Assembly (NCBI RefSeq): GCF_008642335.1
Contig: NZ_CP029191.1
Location: forward strand, 5,890,001-5,954,000
Direction: 5' to 3'
DNA: 64,000 bases
From: Streptomyces venezuelae
Lineage (GTDB): Bacteria > Actinomycetota > Actinomycetes > Streptomycetales > Streptomycetaceae
Each line of letters starts with the position of its first letter. The stretch's first letter is position 1. The notes beneath the pieces are model-generated. The model saw only the letters and a program-made list of their open reading frames with translations, was not told where the DNA came from and did not search any database. Positions 1 through 7,792 of this stretch are shown here, piece by piece. A program made the position numbers and the translations under genes.

Positions 1-132
1 GGCACCAAGCTGCCGAAGCTGTTCACCGAGCACGGCGTGACCGTCGACGCGCCGCAGACCATGGACCCGAAGAAGATCGCCGACAACCGCGAGCCGTGGA
101 TCAAGTCGTGGACCTCGCTCGTACTGAAGTAG
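1..132 (+). CDS. ABC transporter substrate-binding protein, C-terminal end (ThiB-like)
   Basis: Only the last 43 codons are present; the reading frame is open from the window edge to TAG at 130-132. The tail has the W-x-x-x-W spacing (REPWIKSW) common at the C-terminus of thiamine/iron-type periplasmic binding proteins. The next two genes encode a fused double permease and an ATPase of the same importer family, so this is the solute-binding lipoprotein of that operon. Thiamine is the most likely ligand by family resemblance of the whole operon; ferric iron is the alternative. The 5' part, including any TPP riboswitch, lies outside the window. Confidence 0.7.
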   Translation, partial: GTKLPKLFTEHGVTVDAPQTMDPKKIADNREPWIKSWTSLVLK

Positions 133-1808
133 CAGAGGGGGCCAAGTCCCGTCCACGCGCGGGGTCACGGCGCGGCAGCGCGGCGCGGCTCGGTCTGATG
201 GCCTTGCCCGTCGCGTTCTTCGCGCTCTTCTTCGCCTATCCCGTCACGGCGATCGTCGGGCGCGGGCTGCGCATCGACGGCGTGTGGCAGTTCGGGCGGA
301 TCACGGATGTGCTGGGGCAGTCCGACATCCGGCACGTGCTGTGGTTCACCACCTGGCAGGCGCTCGCGTCGACGGCGCTCACGCTCCTTGTCGCGCTCCC
401 CGGCGCGTACGTCTTCGCGCGCTTCGAGTTTCCGGGGAAGCGGGTGCTGCGGGCCGTCGTCACCGTGCCGTTCGTGCTCCCGACCGTCGTCGTCGGCACG
501 GCGTTCCTGGCGCTGATCGGGCGGGGCGGGCTCTTCGACGAGCTGTGGGGCGTACGCCTGGACACCACGGTGTGGGCGATCCTGCTCGCACACGTCTTCT
601 TCAACTACGCGGTCGTCGTACGGACCGTCGGCGGCCTCTGGTCACAGCTCGACCCGCGCCAGGAGGAGGCCGCGCGGATGCTCGGCGCCTCCCGGTGGGC
701 GGCGTGGCGGACGGTGACGCTGCCCGCGCTCGCACCCGCCGTCGCGGCCGCCGCGCTCATGGTCTTTCTCTTCACCTTCACCTCCTTCGGTGTGGTGCAG
801 ATCCTCGGCGGGCCCGCGTACTCGACGCTCGAAGTGGAGATCTACCGGCAGACCGCGCAACTCCTCGACCTGCCGACGGCCGCCGTCCTGACCCTCGTGC
901 AGTTCGCCGCGGTCGGCCTGATCCTGGCGATCCACGCGTGGACGGTGCGGCGGCGCGAGAGCGCGCTGAAGCTCGTCGACGCCGCCGCCGTCGCGCGCAG
1001 GCCGCGCGGCGCCGGGCAGTGGACGTTGCTCGGGTTCGTCATGGCGACCGTCGTGTTGTTGATCCTGTTGCCGCTCGGTGTGCTCGTTCAGCGGTCCTTC
1101 GACGGTCCTGACGGCTTCGGGTTCGCGTACTACAAGGAGCTGACCTCCGCGGACGGTGGCGCCTTCCTCGTACCGCCGATCGAGGCCATCGGGAATTCGC
1201 TGCAGTACGCGGTGGTGGCCACGGCCATCGCCGTGCTGATCGGCGGGCTCGCGGCCGCCGCCCTCACCCGGCGCGCGGGCCGTCTCGTGCGCGGCTTCGA
1301 CGCGCTGCTCATGCTGCCGCTCGGCGTCTCCGCGGTGACCGTGGGCTTCGGGTTCCTGATCACGCTCGACAAGCCGCCGCTGGATCTGCGGTCCTCCTGG
1401 ATCCTCGTGCCGCTGGCCCAGGCCCTGGTCGGTGTGCCGTTCGTCGTACGCACCATGCTGCCCGTCCTGCGCGCGGTGGACGGCAGGCTCCGCGAGGCGG
1501 CGGCCGTGCTCGGGGCGTCGCCGCTGCGGGCCTGGCGCGAGGTCGACCTGCCCATGGTGTGGCGGGCGCTGCTGATCGCCGCCGGGTTCGCCTTCGCCGT
1601 GTCGCTCGGCGAGTTCGGGGCGACGGTCTTCATCGCACGGCCCGACAACCCGACGCTGCCGGTCGCCGTGGCCCGGCTGCTCGGACGCGCGGGCGACCTC
1701 AACTACGGCCAGGCGATGGCCCTCTCGACGATTCTCATGGCGGTGTGCGCGGTGTCCCTGCTGCTCCTGGAACGCGTACGGACCGAGCGCACCACGGGGG
1801 AGTTCTGA
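96..1808 (+). CDS. ABC transporter permease, fused two-domain (ThiP-like)
   Basis: A 570-residue membrane protein with two homologous permease halves, each with about six hydrophobic segments. Each half carries an EAA loop that docks the ATPase: EEAARMLGASRWAAW in the first and REAAAVLGASPLRAW in the second. Fused permeases of this length are typical of thiamine and ferric-iron importers. The start is uncertain: GTG at 96 overlaps the upstream gene by 37 bases, GTG 108 is also in frame, and ATG 198 would remove the positively charged N-terminal stretch before the first membrane segment. The stop codon overlaps the start of the ATPase gene (ATGA), so translation is probably coupled. It moves the ligand delivered by the preceding binding protein across the membrane. 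Confidence 0.85.
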   Translation: MDQVVDLARTEVAEGAKSRPRAGSRRGSAARLGLMALPVAFFALFFAYPVTAIVGRGLRIDGVWQFGRITDVLGQSDIRHVLWFTTWQALASTALTLLVALPGAYVFARFEFPGKRVLRAVVTVPFVLPTVVVGTAFLALIGRGGLFDELWGVRLDTTVWAILLAHVFFNYAVVVRTVGGLWSQLDPRQEEAARMLGASRWAAWRTVTLPALAPAVAAAALMVFLFTFTSFGVVQILGGPAYSTLEVEIYRQTAQLLDLPTAAVLTLVQFAAVGLILAIHAWTVRRRESALKLVDAAAVARRPRGAGQWTLLGFVMATVVLLILLPLGVLVQRSFDGPDGFGFAYYKELTSADGGAFLVPPIEAIGNSLQYAVVATAIAVLIGGLAAAALTRRAGRLVRGFDALLMLPLGVSAVTVGFGFLITLDKPPLDLRSSWILVPLAQALVGVPFVVRTMLPVLRAVDGRLREAAAVLGASPLRAWREVDLPMVWRALLIAAGFAFAVSLGEFGATVFIARPDNPTLPVAVARLLGRAGDLNYGQAMALSTILMAVCAVSLLLLERVRTERTTGEF

Positions 1809-2836
1809 TGACGGACGCGCTGCTGAGCCTGCGGGACGCGACGGTACGTTTCGGAGGGCGGGCCGTGCTCGACGCCGTGGACCTCGATGTCGCCGAGCAC
1901 GAGATCGTCTGTGTGCTCGGGCCGAGCGGCAGCGGCAAGTCGACGCTGCTGCGGGCGGTCGCCGGGCTTCAGGGGCTCGACTCGGGGCAGGTCGTCCTCG
2001 GGGGGCGCGACCAGCGCGGGGTGCCCGCGCACAAGCGGGGCGTCGGCCTCATGTTCCAGGACCACCAGCTCTTCCCGCAGCGGGACGTGGCGGGCAACGT
2101 CGCCTTCGGGCTGCGCATGCACGGTGCGTCGCGCGGCGAACAGGCCGACCGGGCCGCCGAGTTGCTGGAACTCGTCGGCCTCCCGAAGGCGCAGCGGCGC
2201 GCGGTGGCCGCGCTGTCCGGCGGTGAGCAGCAGCGCGTGGCGCTGGCGCGGGCGCTCGCGCCCCGGCCCCGGCTGTTGATGCTCGACGAGCCCCTCGGTC
2301 AGCTCGACCGCTCGCTGCGGGAGCGGCTCGTCGTCGAACTCCGGCAACTCTTCGACGAGTTGGGCACGACCGTCCTCGCGGTCACGCACGACCAGGGCGA
2401 GGCCTTCGCGCTCGCCGACCGCGTCGTCGTCATGCGGGACGGGCGGATCGCGCAGTCCGGCACCCCGCTGGAGGTGTGGCAGCACCCGGCCGACGAGTTC
2501 GTGGCGCGTTTCCTCGGCTTCGACAACGTGGTGCGGGCGACCGTGGCGGGCGGGGCCGCCGACACGGTGTGGGGCAAGCTCCCGGTCCCCGAGGGCACTT
2601 CGGCCGGACCGTGCACGATCCTGGTGCGGCCGGCGGGGGTGCGGCTCGTCTCCGCCGAGGAGGGACTGCCGTGCCTCGTCACGGCGCGGACCTTCCGCGG
2701 CACGCACGTCGCCGTCCACCTGCAGCCGGTGGAGGGGCCGCGCCTGGAGGCGGCTTGTGCGCTGCGCAGGGCGCCGGAGGTCGGGGAGACGGTGGGCGTC
2801 GGGTTCGACGCGGAGGATGTGGTGGTGCTCGGCTGA
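1808..2836 (+). CDS. ABC transporter ATP-binding protein (ThiQ-like)
   Basis: A 342-residue nucleotide-binding subunit. Walker A GPSGSGKST is at about residues 38-46, the Q-loop in MFQDHQLFP, the intact signature LSGGEQQR at about 136-143, Walker B LLMLDEP at about 156-162, and the H-loop in VTHDQ. A C-terminal TOBE-like segment of about 110 residues follows the ATPase core, as in importers of the thiamine, iron and polyamine group. Its start codon overlaps the permease stop by one base. It powers the importer formed with the two preceding genes and is the last gene of the operon. Confidence 0.88.
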   Translation: MTDALLSLRDATVRFGGRAVLDAVDLDVAEHEIVCVLGPSGSGKSTLLRAVAGLQGLDSGQVVLGGRDQRGVPAHKRGVGLMFQDHQLFPQRDVAGNVAFGLRMHGASRGEQADRAAELLELVGLPKAQRRAVAALSGGEQQRVALARALAPRPRLLMLDEPLGQLDRSLRERLVVELRQLFDELGTTVLAVTHDQGEAFALADRVVVMRDGRIAQSGTPLEVWQHPADEFVARFLGFDNVVRATVAGGAADTVWGKLPVPEGTSAGPCTILVRPAGVRLVSAEEGLPCLVTARTFRGTHVAVHLQPVEGPRLEAACALRRAPEVGETVGVGFDAEDVVVLG

Positions 2837-2890
2837 GTGCCGCGCGGAAACTCAGATGTCGTGTCGGCGACGTCGCTCTACTGTTCGGCC

Positions 2891-3718
2891 ATGACGACAC
2901 TCGGCCACGACCGGTGCTGCGACGAAGTCGCCCGCCAACTCGACCTGCTCCGTACGACGCTGACCGGCGCGGACCTCTCGGTGACTGTGCCGACCTGCCC
3001 CGACTGGACACTGGCCCAGCTCGTGCGGCACACCGGCAGCGCGGTGCGCTGGAGCGAGCGCCTGGTCGCGACGCGCGCCGAGCAGGACATACCGGATGAG
3101 GATATTCCGGAGCTCGAAGGCCCGGAAGGCTCCGAAGGTCCGGAAGGTTCCGAAGGCTCCAAGGCCGACGATCCGGTCGCCCTCGACGCCTGGCTCGCCC
3201 GCACCGCGGAGCTCGGCGCGGCCACGTTCCGCGCCGCGGGCGCCGAAGCCGCCGTGTGGTCGTGGGCCGAGGACCACAGCGCCGCGTTCTGGGCGCGCCG
3301 CATGACACACGAGCTGGTCATCCACCGCGCGGACGCCGCCATCGCCGTGGGCGTCCCGTACGAGGTCGACCCGGAGGTCGCCGCGGACGCCATCGACGAA
3401 TGGCTCGACCTCGTCGCCCTCGCCCAGCGCACCGACCCCGACGACGGCGCGGCGGAGCTCAAGGGCGCGGGACGCAGCATCCACCTCCACGCGACCGACG
3501 CGCCTGCGGGCCTCGACGCCGAGTGGCTCGTCGAGTTCGGCGAGGACGGGTTCACCTGGCGGCGCGGTCACGCGAAGGCGACGGTCGCGCTGCGCGGGCC
3601 GCTCACGGAGGTGCTGCTCGCCTTCTACCGGCGGCGGCCGCTGGACAGCGGACGCGTGGAGGTCGTGGGGGAGCGGGAGCTGCTGGACTTCTGGCTGGAG
3701 CGGGCGTCGTTCGGGTGA
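2891..3718 (+). CDS. Maleylpyruvate isomerase family, mycothiol-dependent-like protein
   Basis: A 275-residue protein of the actinobacterial TIGR03083/DinB-like fold. The N-terminus VPTCPDWTLAQLVRHTGSAVRW is the usual family opening, with the metal-type histidine in LVRHTG, and a second conserved region WAEDHSAAFWARRMTHELVIHRADA follows. Members include mycothiol-dependent maleylpyruvate isomerase but most have no assigned substrate. ATG 2891 is chosen because it gives the family-like N-terminus; an in-frame GTG at 2837 would add 18 unlikely residues. An EGPEGS-type low-complexity insert lies at about residues 76-91. Substrate unknown. Confidence 0.75.
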   Translation: MTTLGHDRCCDEVARQLDLLRTTLTGADLSVTVPTCPDWTLAQLVRHTGSAVRWSERLVATRAEQDIPDEDIPELEGPEGSEGPEGSEGSKADDPVALDAWLARTAELGAATFRAAGAEAAVWSWAEDHSAAFWARRMTHELVIHRADAAIAVGVPYEVDPEVAADAIDEWLDLVALAQRTDPDDGAAELKGAGRSIHLHATDAPAGLDAEWLVEFGEDGFTWRRGHAKATVALRGPLTEVLLAFYRRRPLDSGRVEVVGERELLDFWLERASFG

Positions 3719-3743
3719 GCCGACGCGGTTCCCGCGTACGTGC

Positions 3744-4889
3744 TCAGGCCGTGCGGGACGGCGTCGCGCCGAGCTTTCGCAGGGCTTCCGGGGCGTCCTC
3801 CACCCGGTCCACCAGGGCGATCCGGGACTCCATCGAGCGGTCGCGGGCCAGCGACTGGAGCAGTGGCCACACCGGCAGGTGGTCGGTCCAGTGGGCGCGG
3901 TCGACCAGGACCATGGGGGTGGGTTCGCCGCGGGACTCGTAGTAGTTGGGGGTGGCGTTGTCGAAGACCTCCTGGACGGTGCCCGCCGCGCCGGGGAGGA
4001 AGATGACGCCCGCGTTCGAGCGGGCCAGGAGGCCGTCCTCGCGGGTGGCGTTGGCGAAGTACTTGGCCAGGTGGGAGGCGAACGCGTTCGGGGGCTCGTG
4101 GCCGTAGAACCACGTGGGGATGCCCACGGAGGCGCCGCCGTCGGGCCACCGCTCGCGGACCGCGAACGCCGCCCGCGCCCACTCCGTGACCGAGGGCGTG
4201 AACGAGGGGGCCTTGGCGAGGAGTTCGAGGGCCTCGTCCAGCGCGGTGTCGTCGAGGGGTGCGGCGTAGGCGCCGAGGTTCGCCGCCTCCATCGCGCCGG
4301 GGCCGCCGCCCGTGGCGACCGTGAACCCCGCGCGGGCCAGCGCGCGGCCGAGCCGGGCCGCTCCCGCGTAGGCCTCCGTGCCGCGGGCCATCGCGTGGCC
4401 GCCCATGACACCGACGACCTCGGCTCCGACGAGGAGCTCGTCGAGGGCGTCCGAGATGGAGTCGTCGTGTATGGCGCGCAGCATCGACGAGAAGACGTCG
4501 CCGTCGGCCTTGGTCCGCTGGAACCAGTCGTACGCGTGTGCGTCCGGCGTCGCGTCGTACCCGCCATCGGCGAGGCCGGCGAACAGGTCGTCGGCGGAGT
4601 AGAGCAGGCCGCGGTACGGGTTGAACGGCAGTCCCGGGACGGGCGGGAAGACCAGCGCGCCGCCCGCCCGTACCTTCGCCGCCGCGTCCTCCCGCATGGG
4701 GCAGCCGAGGAAGACGGCGCCCGCGACGTCGGCCGCGAGGAGGGCGGAGGTGCGCTCCGTCAGGTCGACGGCCTGGACCCGGCACCCCGCGAGGGCGCCG
4801 CGTCCTGAGACCTCGTCGAACTCGGCGAGGGTCTCGATCTCGCGGTCCTCGCCGGGGGGTTGCGGGGCGGACTCGGGTGTCGGATGCAT
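3744..4889 (-). CDS. LOG family protein (Rossmann-fold nucleotide-binding)
   Basis: A 381-residue protein with the two hallmarks of the LOG/lysine-decarboxylase-like family: a GGGPGAMEAAN segment (phosphate-binding loop) and a later LPGAAGTVQEVFD segment equivalent to PGGxGTxxE. Shorter LOG proteins act as phosphoribohydrolases on cytokinin nucleotides or nucleoside monophosphates. The N-terminal roughly 120 residues, with no clear motif, make this one longer than simple LOG enzymes of about 180-200 residues, so the substrate cannot be assumed. It is transcribed convergently with the preceding gene, with a 25-base gap. Confidence 0.75.
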   Translation of the reverse strand: MHPTPESAPQPPGEDREIETLAEFDEVSGRGALAGCRVQAVDLTERTSALLAADVAGAVFLGCPMREDAAAKVRAGGALVFPPVPGLPFNPYRGLLYSADDLFAGLADGGYDATPDAHAYDWFQRTKADGDVFSSMLRAIHDDSISDALDELLVGAEVVGVMGGHAMARGTEAYAGAARLGRALARAGFTVATGGGPGAMEAANLGAYAAPLDDTALDEALELLAKAPSFTPSVTEWARAAFAVRERWPDGGASVGIPTWFYGHEPPNAFASHLAKYFANATREDGLLARSNAGVIFLPGAAGTVQEVFDNATPNYYESRGEPTPMVLVDRAHWTDHLPVWPLLQSLARDRSMESRIALVDRVEDAPEALRKLGATPSRTA

Positions 4890-4920
4890 CCGCCCATGCT
4901 AAGCAGGGCGGTCACCGGCG

Positions 4921-4973
4921 CCTCGGTCAGCCCTGGACCTTGTCGGCCTCGGGCCTCGGTCAGCCCTGGACCT
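4921..4973. repeat. 20-bp direct repeat, 33-bp period, at the end of the VOC gene
   Basis: The sequence cctcggtcagccctggacct occurs at 4921-4940 and again at 4954-4973. The second copy contains the stop codon and last codons of the VOC gene on the minus strand (TCA at 4960-4962). The first copy carries an equivalent stop triplet 33 bases downstream, so the gene end looks tandemly duplicated. Confidence 0.8.
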
Positions 4974-5364
4974 CCGACGGGTCCATCCACATGACCTCCC
5001 AGGTGTGGCCGTCCAGGTCGTCGAAGGCGCGGCCGTACATCGTGCCGTAGTCCTGGACCTTGCCCGCCGTGCCGCCCGCGGCGATCGCTCTGTCGACGAG
5101 CTCGTCGACCTTCTCGCGGCTCTCGGCGCTCAGACAGATCAGCGTCTCGCTGACCTTCGTGGCGTCCGCGATCTCCTTCTGCGTGAAGTTCGCGTAGTGC
5201 TCCTTGCTCAGCATCATCGCGACGATGGTGTCGCTGATCGTCACGCACGCGCAATCGTCGCTCGAGAACTGCGGGTTGATCGTGTACCCGAGCTCCGTGA
5301 AGAACTTCTTCGACGCGGCGACGTCGGACACGGCCAGGTTCACGAAGATCATCTGCTGGTACAT
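4960..5364 (-). CDS. VOC (glyoxalase/bleomycin resistance fold) family protein
   Basis: A 134-residue single-domain protein. It opens with MYQQMIFVNLAVSDVAASKKFF and ends with FDDLDGHTWEVMWMDP, the usual first and last strands of a vicinal oxygen chelate domain; HTWEVMW supplies the conserved metal-ligand Glu. The length is right for one beta-alpha-beta-beta-beta pair set that works as a dimer. A good ribosome site (GGGAG) precedes ATG 5364. The family includes glyoxalases, dioxygenases and antibiotic-binding proteins, and nothing here decides the substrate. Monocistronic by layout. Confidence 0.8.
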   Translation of the reverse strand: MYQQMIFVNLAVSDVAASKKFFTELGYTINPQFSSDDCACVTISDTIVAMMLSKEHYANFTQKEIADATKVSETLICLSAESREKVDELVDRAIAAGGTAGKVQDYGTMYGRAFDDLDGHTWEVMWMDPSEVQG

Positions 5365-5464
5365 GGGTGTCTCTCCCGGTGTGTGTGCGCAGTCAGCGCG
5401 TGTGCTTACGGAGGGATAGACATGCGTTCGACCCGGAACTCATCGCTCGACGCGCACTTTTTTC

Positions 5465-6730
5465 TCAGGGGGCCAGCGGCAGCGCTGCCAGCTGTGCGAC
5501 GACCCAGGTCAGCGGGCCGAACACGGCGAGCAGCGCGCCCGCGCGGAGCACCGCCGAACCGCGCAGCATCGTCGCGGGCGCACCGAGCCGCAGCAGCGCG
5601 GACGTCGTGTCCGAACGGGCCTGCCGTGCCTCCACGGAGGCCGTGGCCAGCGTCAGCACCGCACAGCCCCCGACGAGCAGCGCGCCGAGCGTGGTCAGCG
5701 GACCGGCTTCCGGGCGCGGACCCGCGTACAGCACGATCGACGCGTACGCGCCCGACGCCACCGCGCACAGCACGCCGAGCGGCCGCCCGATGCGCCGCGC
5801 CTCCTCCTGCAGCACGCGGCCCGCGAGCAGGCGCAGCGCGCCGGGCCTGACCGCCTGGAGCAGCCGTCCGCAGAGGTAGGTGAGGCCGGGTCCCGCGAGG
5901 ACGAGGCCGAGCGCGGTCAGCGCCCATCCCGCGAGCACGCCCGCGGGGCTGCCGTCGGCGCTGCCGGGCAGGGGGAGGCCGGTGCGGGGGGTGGCGCCGG
6001 AGCGGCTCGTGTACGTCTCCACGGCGAGGCCGGCGGCGAGCAGGGCGACGCCCCAGGGGAGGCCGCTCGGGGGTGGCGTGGGTGCGGCGGGTTCGGTGCC
6101 GGGCTCGGCGCGGGCCGGGGGTGCGGACTCGGACTGCGGCTCGGTGCCGGGCCGGGACGCGGTCGCGGTCACGGGACCGGTCTTGGCCCCGCGCGTGATG
6201 CCCCCGGCCCTGGCCGTGGTCTTCGTGGAGCGCGGTCGCAGTACGAAGGCGCTCGCCGCGGACGCGGCGATCGGCACCAGCGCGAGCAGCGTGAGCGCGG
6301 CGGCGACCGGGAGCGGTTGGTCGGCGGCGAGCAGGTCGGCGGCCGCCCCGTCGAAGGGGAGGCCGGAGACGTCGCCGCGCAGGTGCAGGAAGAAGAGCAG
6401 CGCGAGCAGGGAGCCGAGCGTGCAGGCGACGGCCGTGGAGATGGTGCCGAGCACCATCAGGCGGGCGGGCCCGAGGCCCACGGCGGAGAGCCCGCCGCGG
6501 GGGCGGGTGCCGGGGTCGGTACGGGCGACGGCGACGGCGAAGTAGACGGTGGCGGCGATCGGCGCGGCACACCACGCGAGGCGCAGCCCGGCGCCCGCTC
6601 CGGGGTGCTCCATCGCGTACGTCAGGGTGCAGAGCAGCAGGAAGCCGGTGCCGGCGGACGCGGCGGCGACGAGGAGCCGACGGAGCTGGACGACGGGGTG
6701 GGCGCCCCGGGCTAGACGGAAAGCGAGCAC
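5465..6730 (-). CDS. ABC-type integral membrane protein partnering a degenerate ATPase
   Basis: A protein of about 421 residues with roughly eight to nine hydrophobic segments, for example the stretches around TGFLLLCTLTYA, IAATVYFAVAVA, ALLFFLHL, ALTLLALVPIAASAASAF, LGALLVGGCAVLTLATA and LLAVFGPLTWVVAQLAALPL. A Pro/Thr/Ala-rich linker of about 50 residues sits in the middle. Start GTG 6730 lies 19 bases inside the preceding ATPase gene, whose stop is at 6712-6714, which implies translational coupling. No FtsX or EAA motif is convincing, so this is a permease-like partner by context rather than by motif. The family was not recognised. Confidence 0.65.
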   Translation of the reverse strand: MLAFRLARGAHPVVQLRRLLVAAASAGTGFLLLCTLTYAMEHPGAGAGLRLAWCAAPIAATVYFAVAVARTDPGTRPRGGLSAVGLGPARLMVLGTISTAVACTLGSLLALLFFLHLRGDVSGLPFDGAAADLLAADQPLPVAAALTLLALVPIAASAASAFVLRPRSTKTTARAGGITRGAKTGPVTATASRPGTEPQSESAPPARAEPGTEPAAPTPPPSGLPWGVALLAAGLAVETYTSRSGATPRTGLPLPGSADGSPAGVLAGWALTALGLVLAGPGLTYLCGRLLQAVRPGALRLLAGRVLQEEARRIGRPLGVLCAVASGAYASIVLYAGPRPEAGPLTTLGALLVGGCAVLTLATASVEARQARSDTTSALLRLGAPATMLRGSAVLRAGALLAVFGPLTWVVAQLAALPLAP

Positions 6731-7614
6731 GCGGCCCCTTCCGTCCGGGCAGGGGCGGTGACGCCGCCGGAACGATTGGCCGTGGCGGTGGTGCTCGGCG
6801 TGGTCGTCGCGGGAGTGGTGCTTGTGGTGGTCGTGGTGCCTGCGGGGTCCGCAGGAGCCGGGGGCTCCGTCGCGTCCGTCTTCCCGGCCGCCGCGCCCCC
6901 ACCCCCCTCGGCCCCGTCCGCCCCCGGCAGGTGCACCGTGCTGACGCGGCGGCCGTCCAGGAGGTTGATCGTGCGGTCGGCCAGGGTGGCGACGGTCTGG
7001 TCGTTCGTGGCCAGGACGACCGTGATGCCGTGGGAGCGGGCCGCCGTCGTCAGGGTGCGGAGGGCGAGGGTGTGGTCGGCGCGGTGCAGGGGAGCGGTGG
7101 GCTCGTCGGCGAAGAGCACGGACGGCGTGGTGACCAGGGCGCGGGCGATGGCGACGCGCTGCCGCTCCGACTGAAGGAGCGCGTGCGGCCGCTTCCGCGC
7201 GCAGCCCCCGATGTCGAGACGGTCCAGCCACTCCTGGGCGGCGGGCTTGGAGACCCGGTGCGAGGCGCCGCGCAGCATCAGCGGCAGGGCGACGTTCTCC
7301 CAGGCGGTGAGCTCGGGGACGAGGTGCGGCTCGGGGTCGATCCAGCCGAAGCGGTCGCGGCGCAGCCGTTCGCGTACGAGCGGACCCATCGTGTGGACGG
7401 GCGTGCTGTTGAACCACACCTCGCCCTGCTGGGGCAGGAGTTGGCCGGAGAGACACCGCAGGAGGGTCGTCTTGCCGCTGCCCCGGGGGCCGTTGACGGC
7501 GAGGATCTCGCCCTCGCGGACACCGAGCGAGACGCCGGTGAGGGCGGGGGAGCCGTTGTGTGTGACATGTAGGGCGCGTGCCCACAGCACGTCGTTGTCC
7601 GGCGGGGCCACCAT
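6712..7614 (-). CDS. ABC transporter ATP-binding protein with degenerate motifs and a Thr-rich tail
   Basis: A 300-residue ABC ATPase. Walker A is intact (GPRGSGKTT) and Walker B reads VLFADEPT. The signature, normally LSGGQQQR, reads LLQSERQR, and the switch histidine region reads VVLATNDQT, so the usual His is replaced by Asn. After the ATPase core the last 80 or so residues are low-complexity Gly, then Pro/Ala/Thr (PAGTTTTTSTTPATTT), which is unusual for this family. ATG 7614 is preferred over GTG 7623 because GAGGTG sits about seven bases upstream of it. The downstream membrane protein overlaps its 3' end. It may bind ATP but hydrolyse it poorly or act in a heteromer. Confidence 0.75.
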   Translation of the reverse strand: MVAPPDNDVLWARALHVTHNGSPALTGVSLGVREGEILAVNGPRGSGKTTLLRCLSGQLLPQQGEVWFNSTPVHTMGPLVRERLRRDRFGWIDPEPHLVPELTAWENVALPLMLRGASHRVSKPAAQEWLDRLDIGGCARKRPHALLQSERQRVAIARALVTTPSVLFADEPTAPLHRADHTLALRTLTTAARSHGITVVLATNDQTVATLADRTINLLDGRRVSTVHLPGADGAEGGGGAAAGKTDATEPPAPADPAGTTTTTSTTPATTTPSTTATANRSGGVTAPARTEGAACSLSV

Positions 7615-7728
7615 GGCGTACACCTCGGTTCAGATCAGCTCGACTCCCCCGTACGGGGGAACGAAGGCGGGGCCGATCGGTCACTGGGCACGGTAGGGAC
7701 AGGGGCGGACCGGGCCGGAAACGACGCG

Positions 7729-7770
7729 GCCCGGGGGCCGCCGTTCTCACTCGAACGGCGGCCCCCGGGC
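7729..7770 (-). terminator. Perfect 17-bp stem-loop downstream of the aminotransferase gene
   Basis: The arms at 7729-7745 and 7754-7770 are exact reverse complements, separated by an 8-base loop. The hairpin lies 22 bases after the aminotransferase stop and before the ABC pair read in the same direction. It has no long U-tract, as is common for Streptomyces terminators. Confidence 0.8.
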
Positions 7771-7792
7771 CGATGTTGATCACACCAATCGC

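Noticed and set aside
1..132. TPP riboswitch for the importer operon
   Set aside because: The 5' end of the operon is outside the window, so no leader can be examined.
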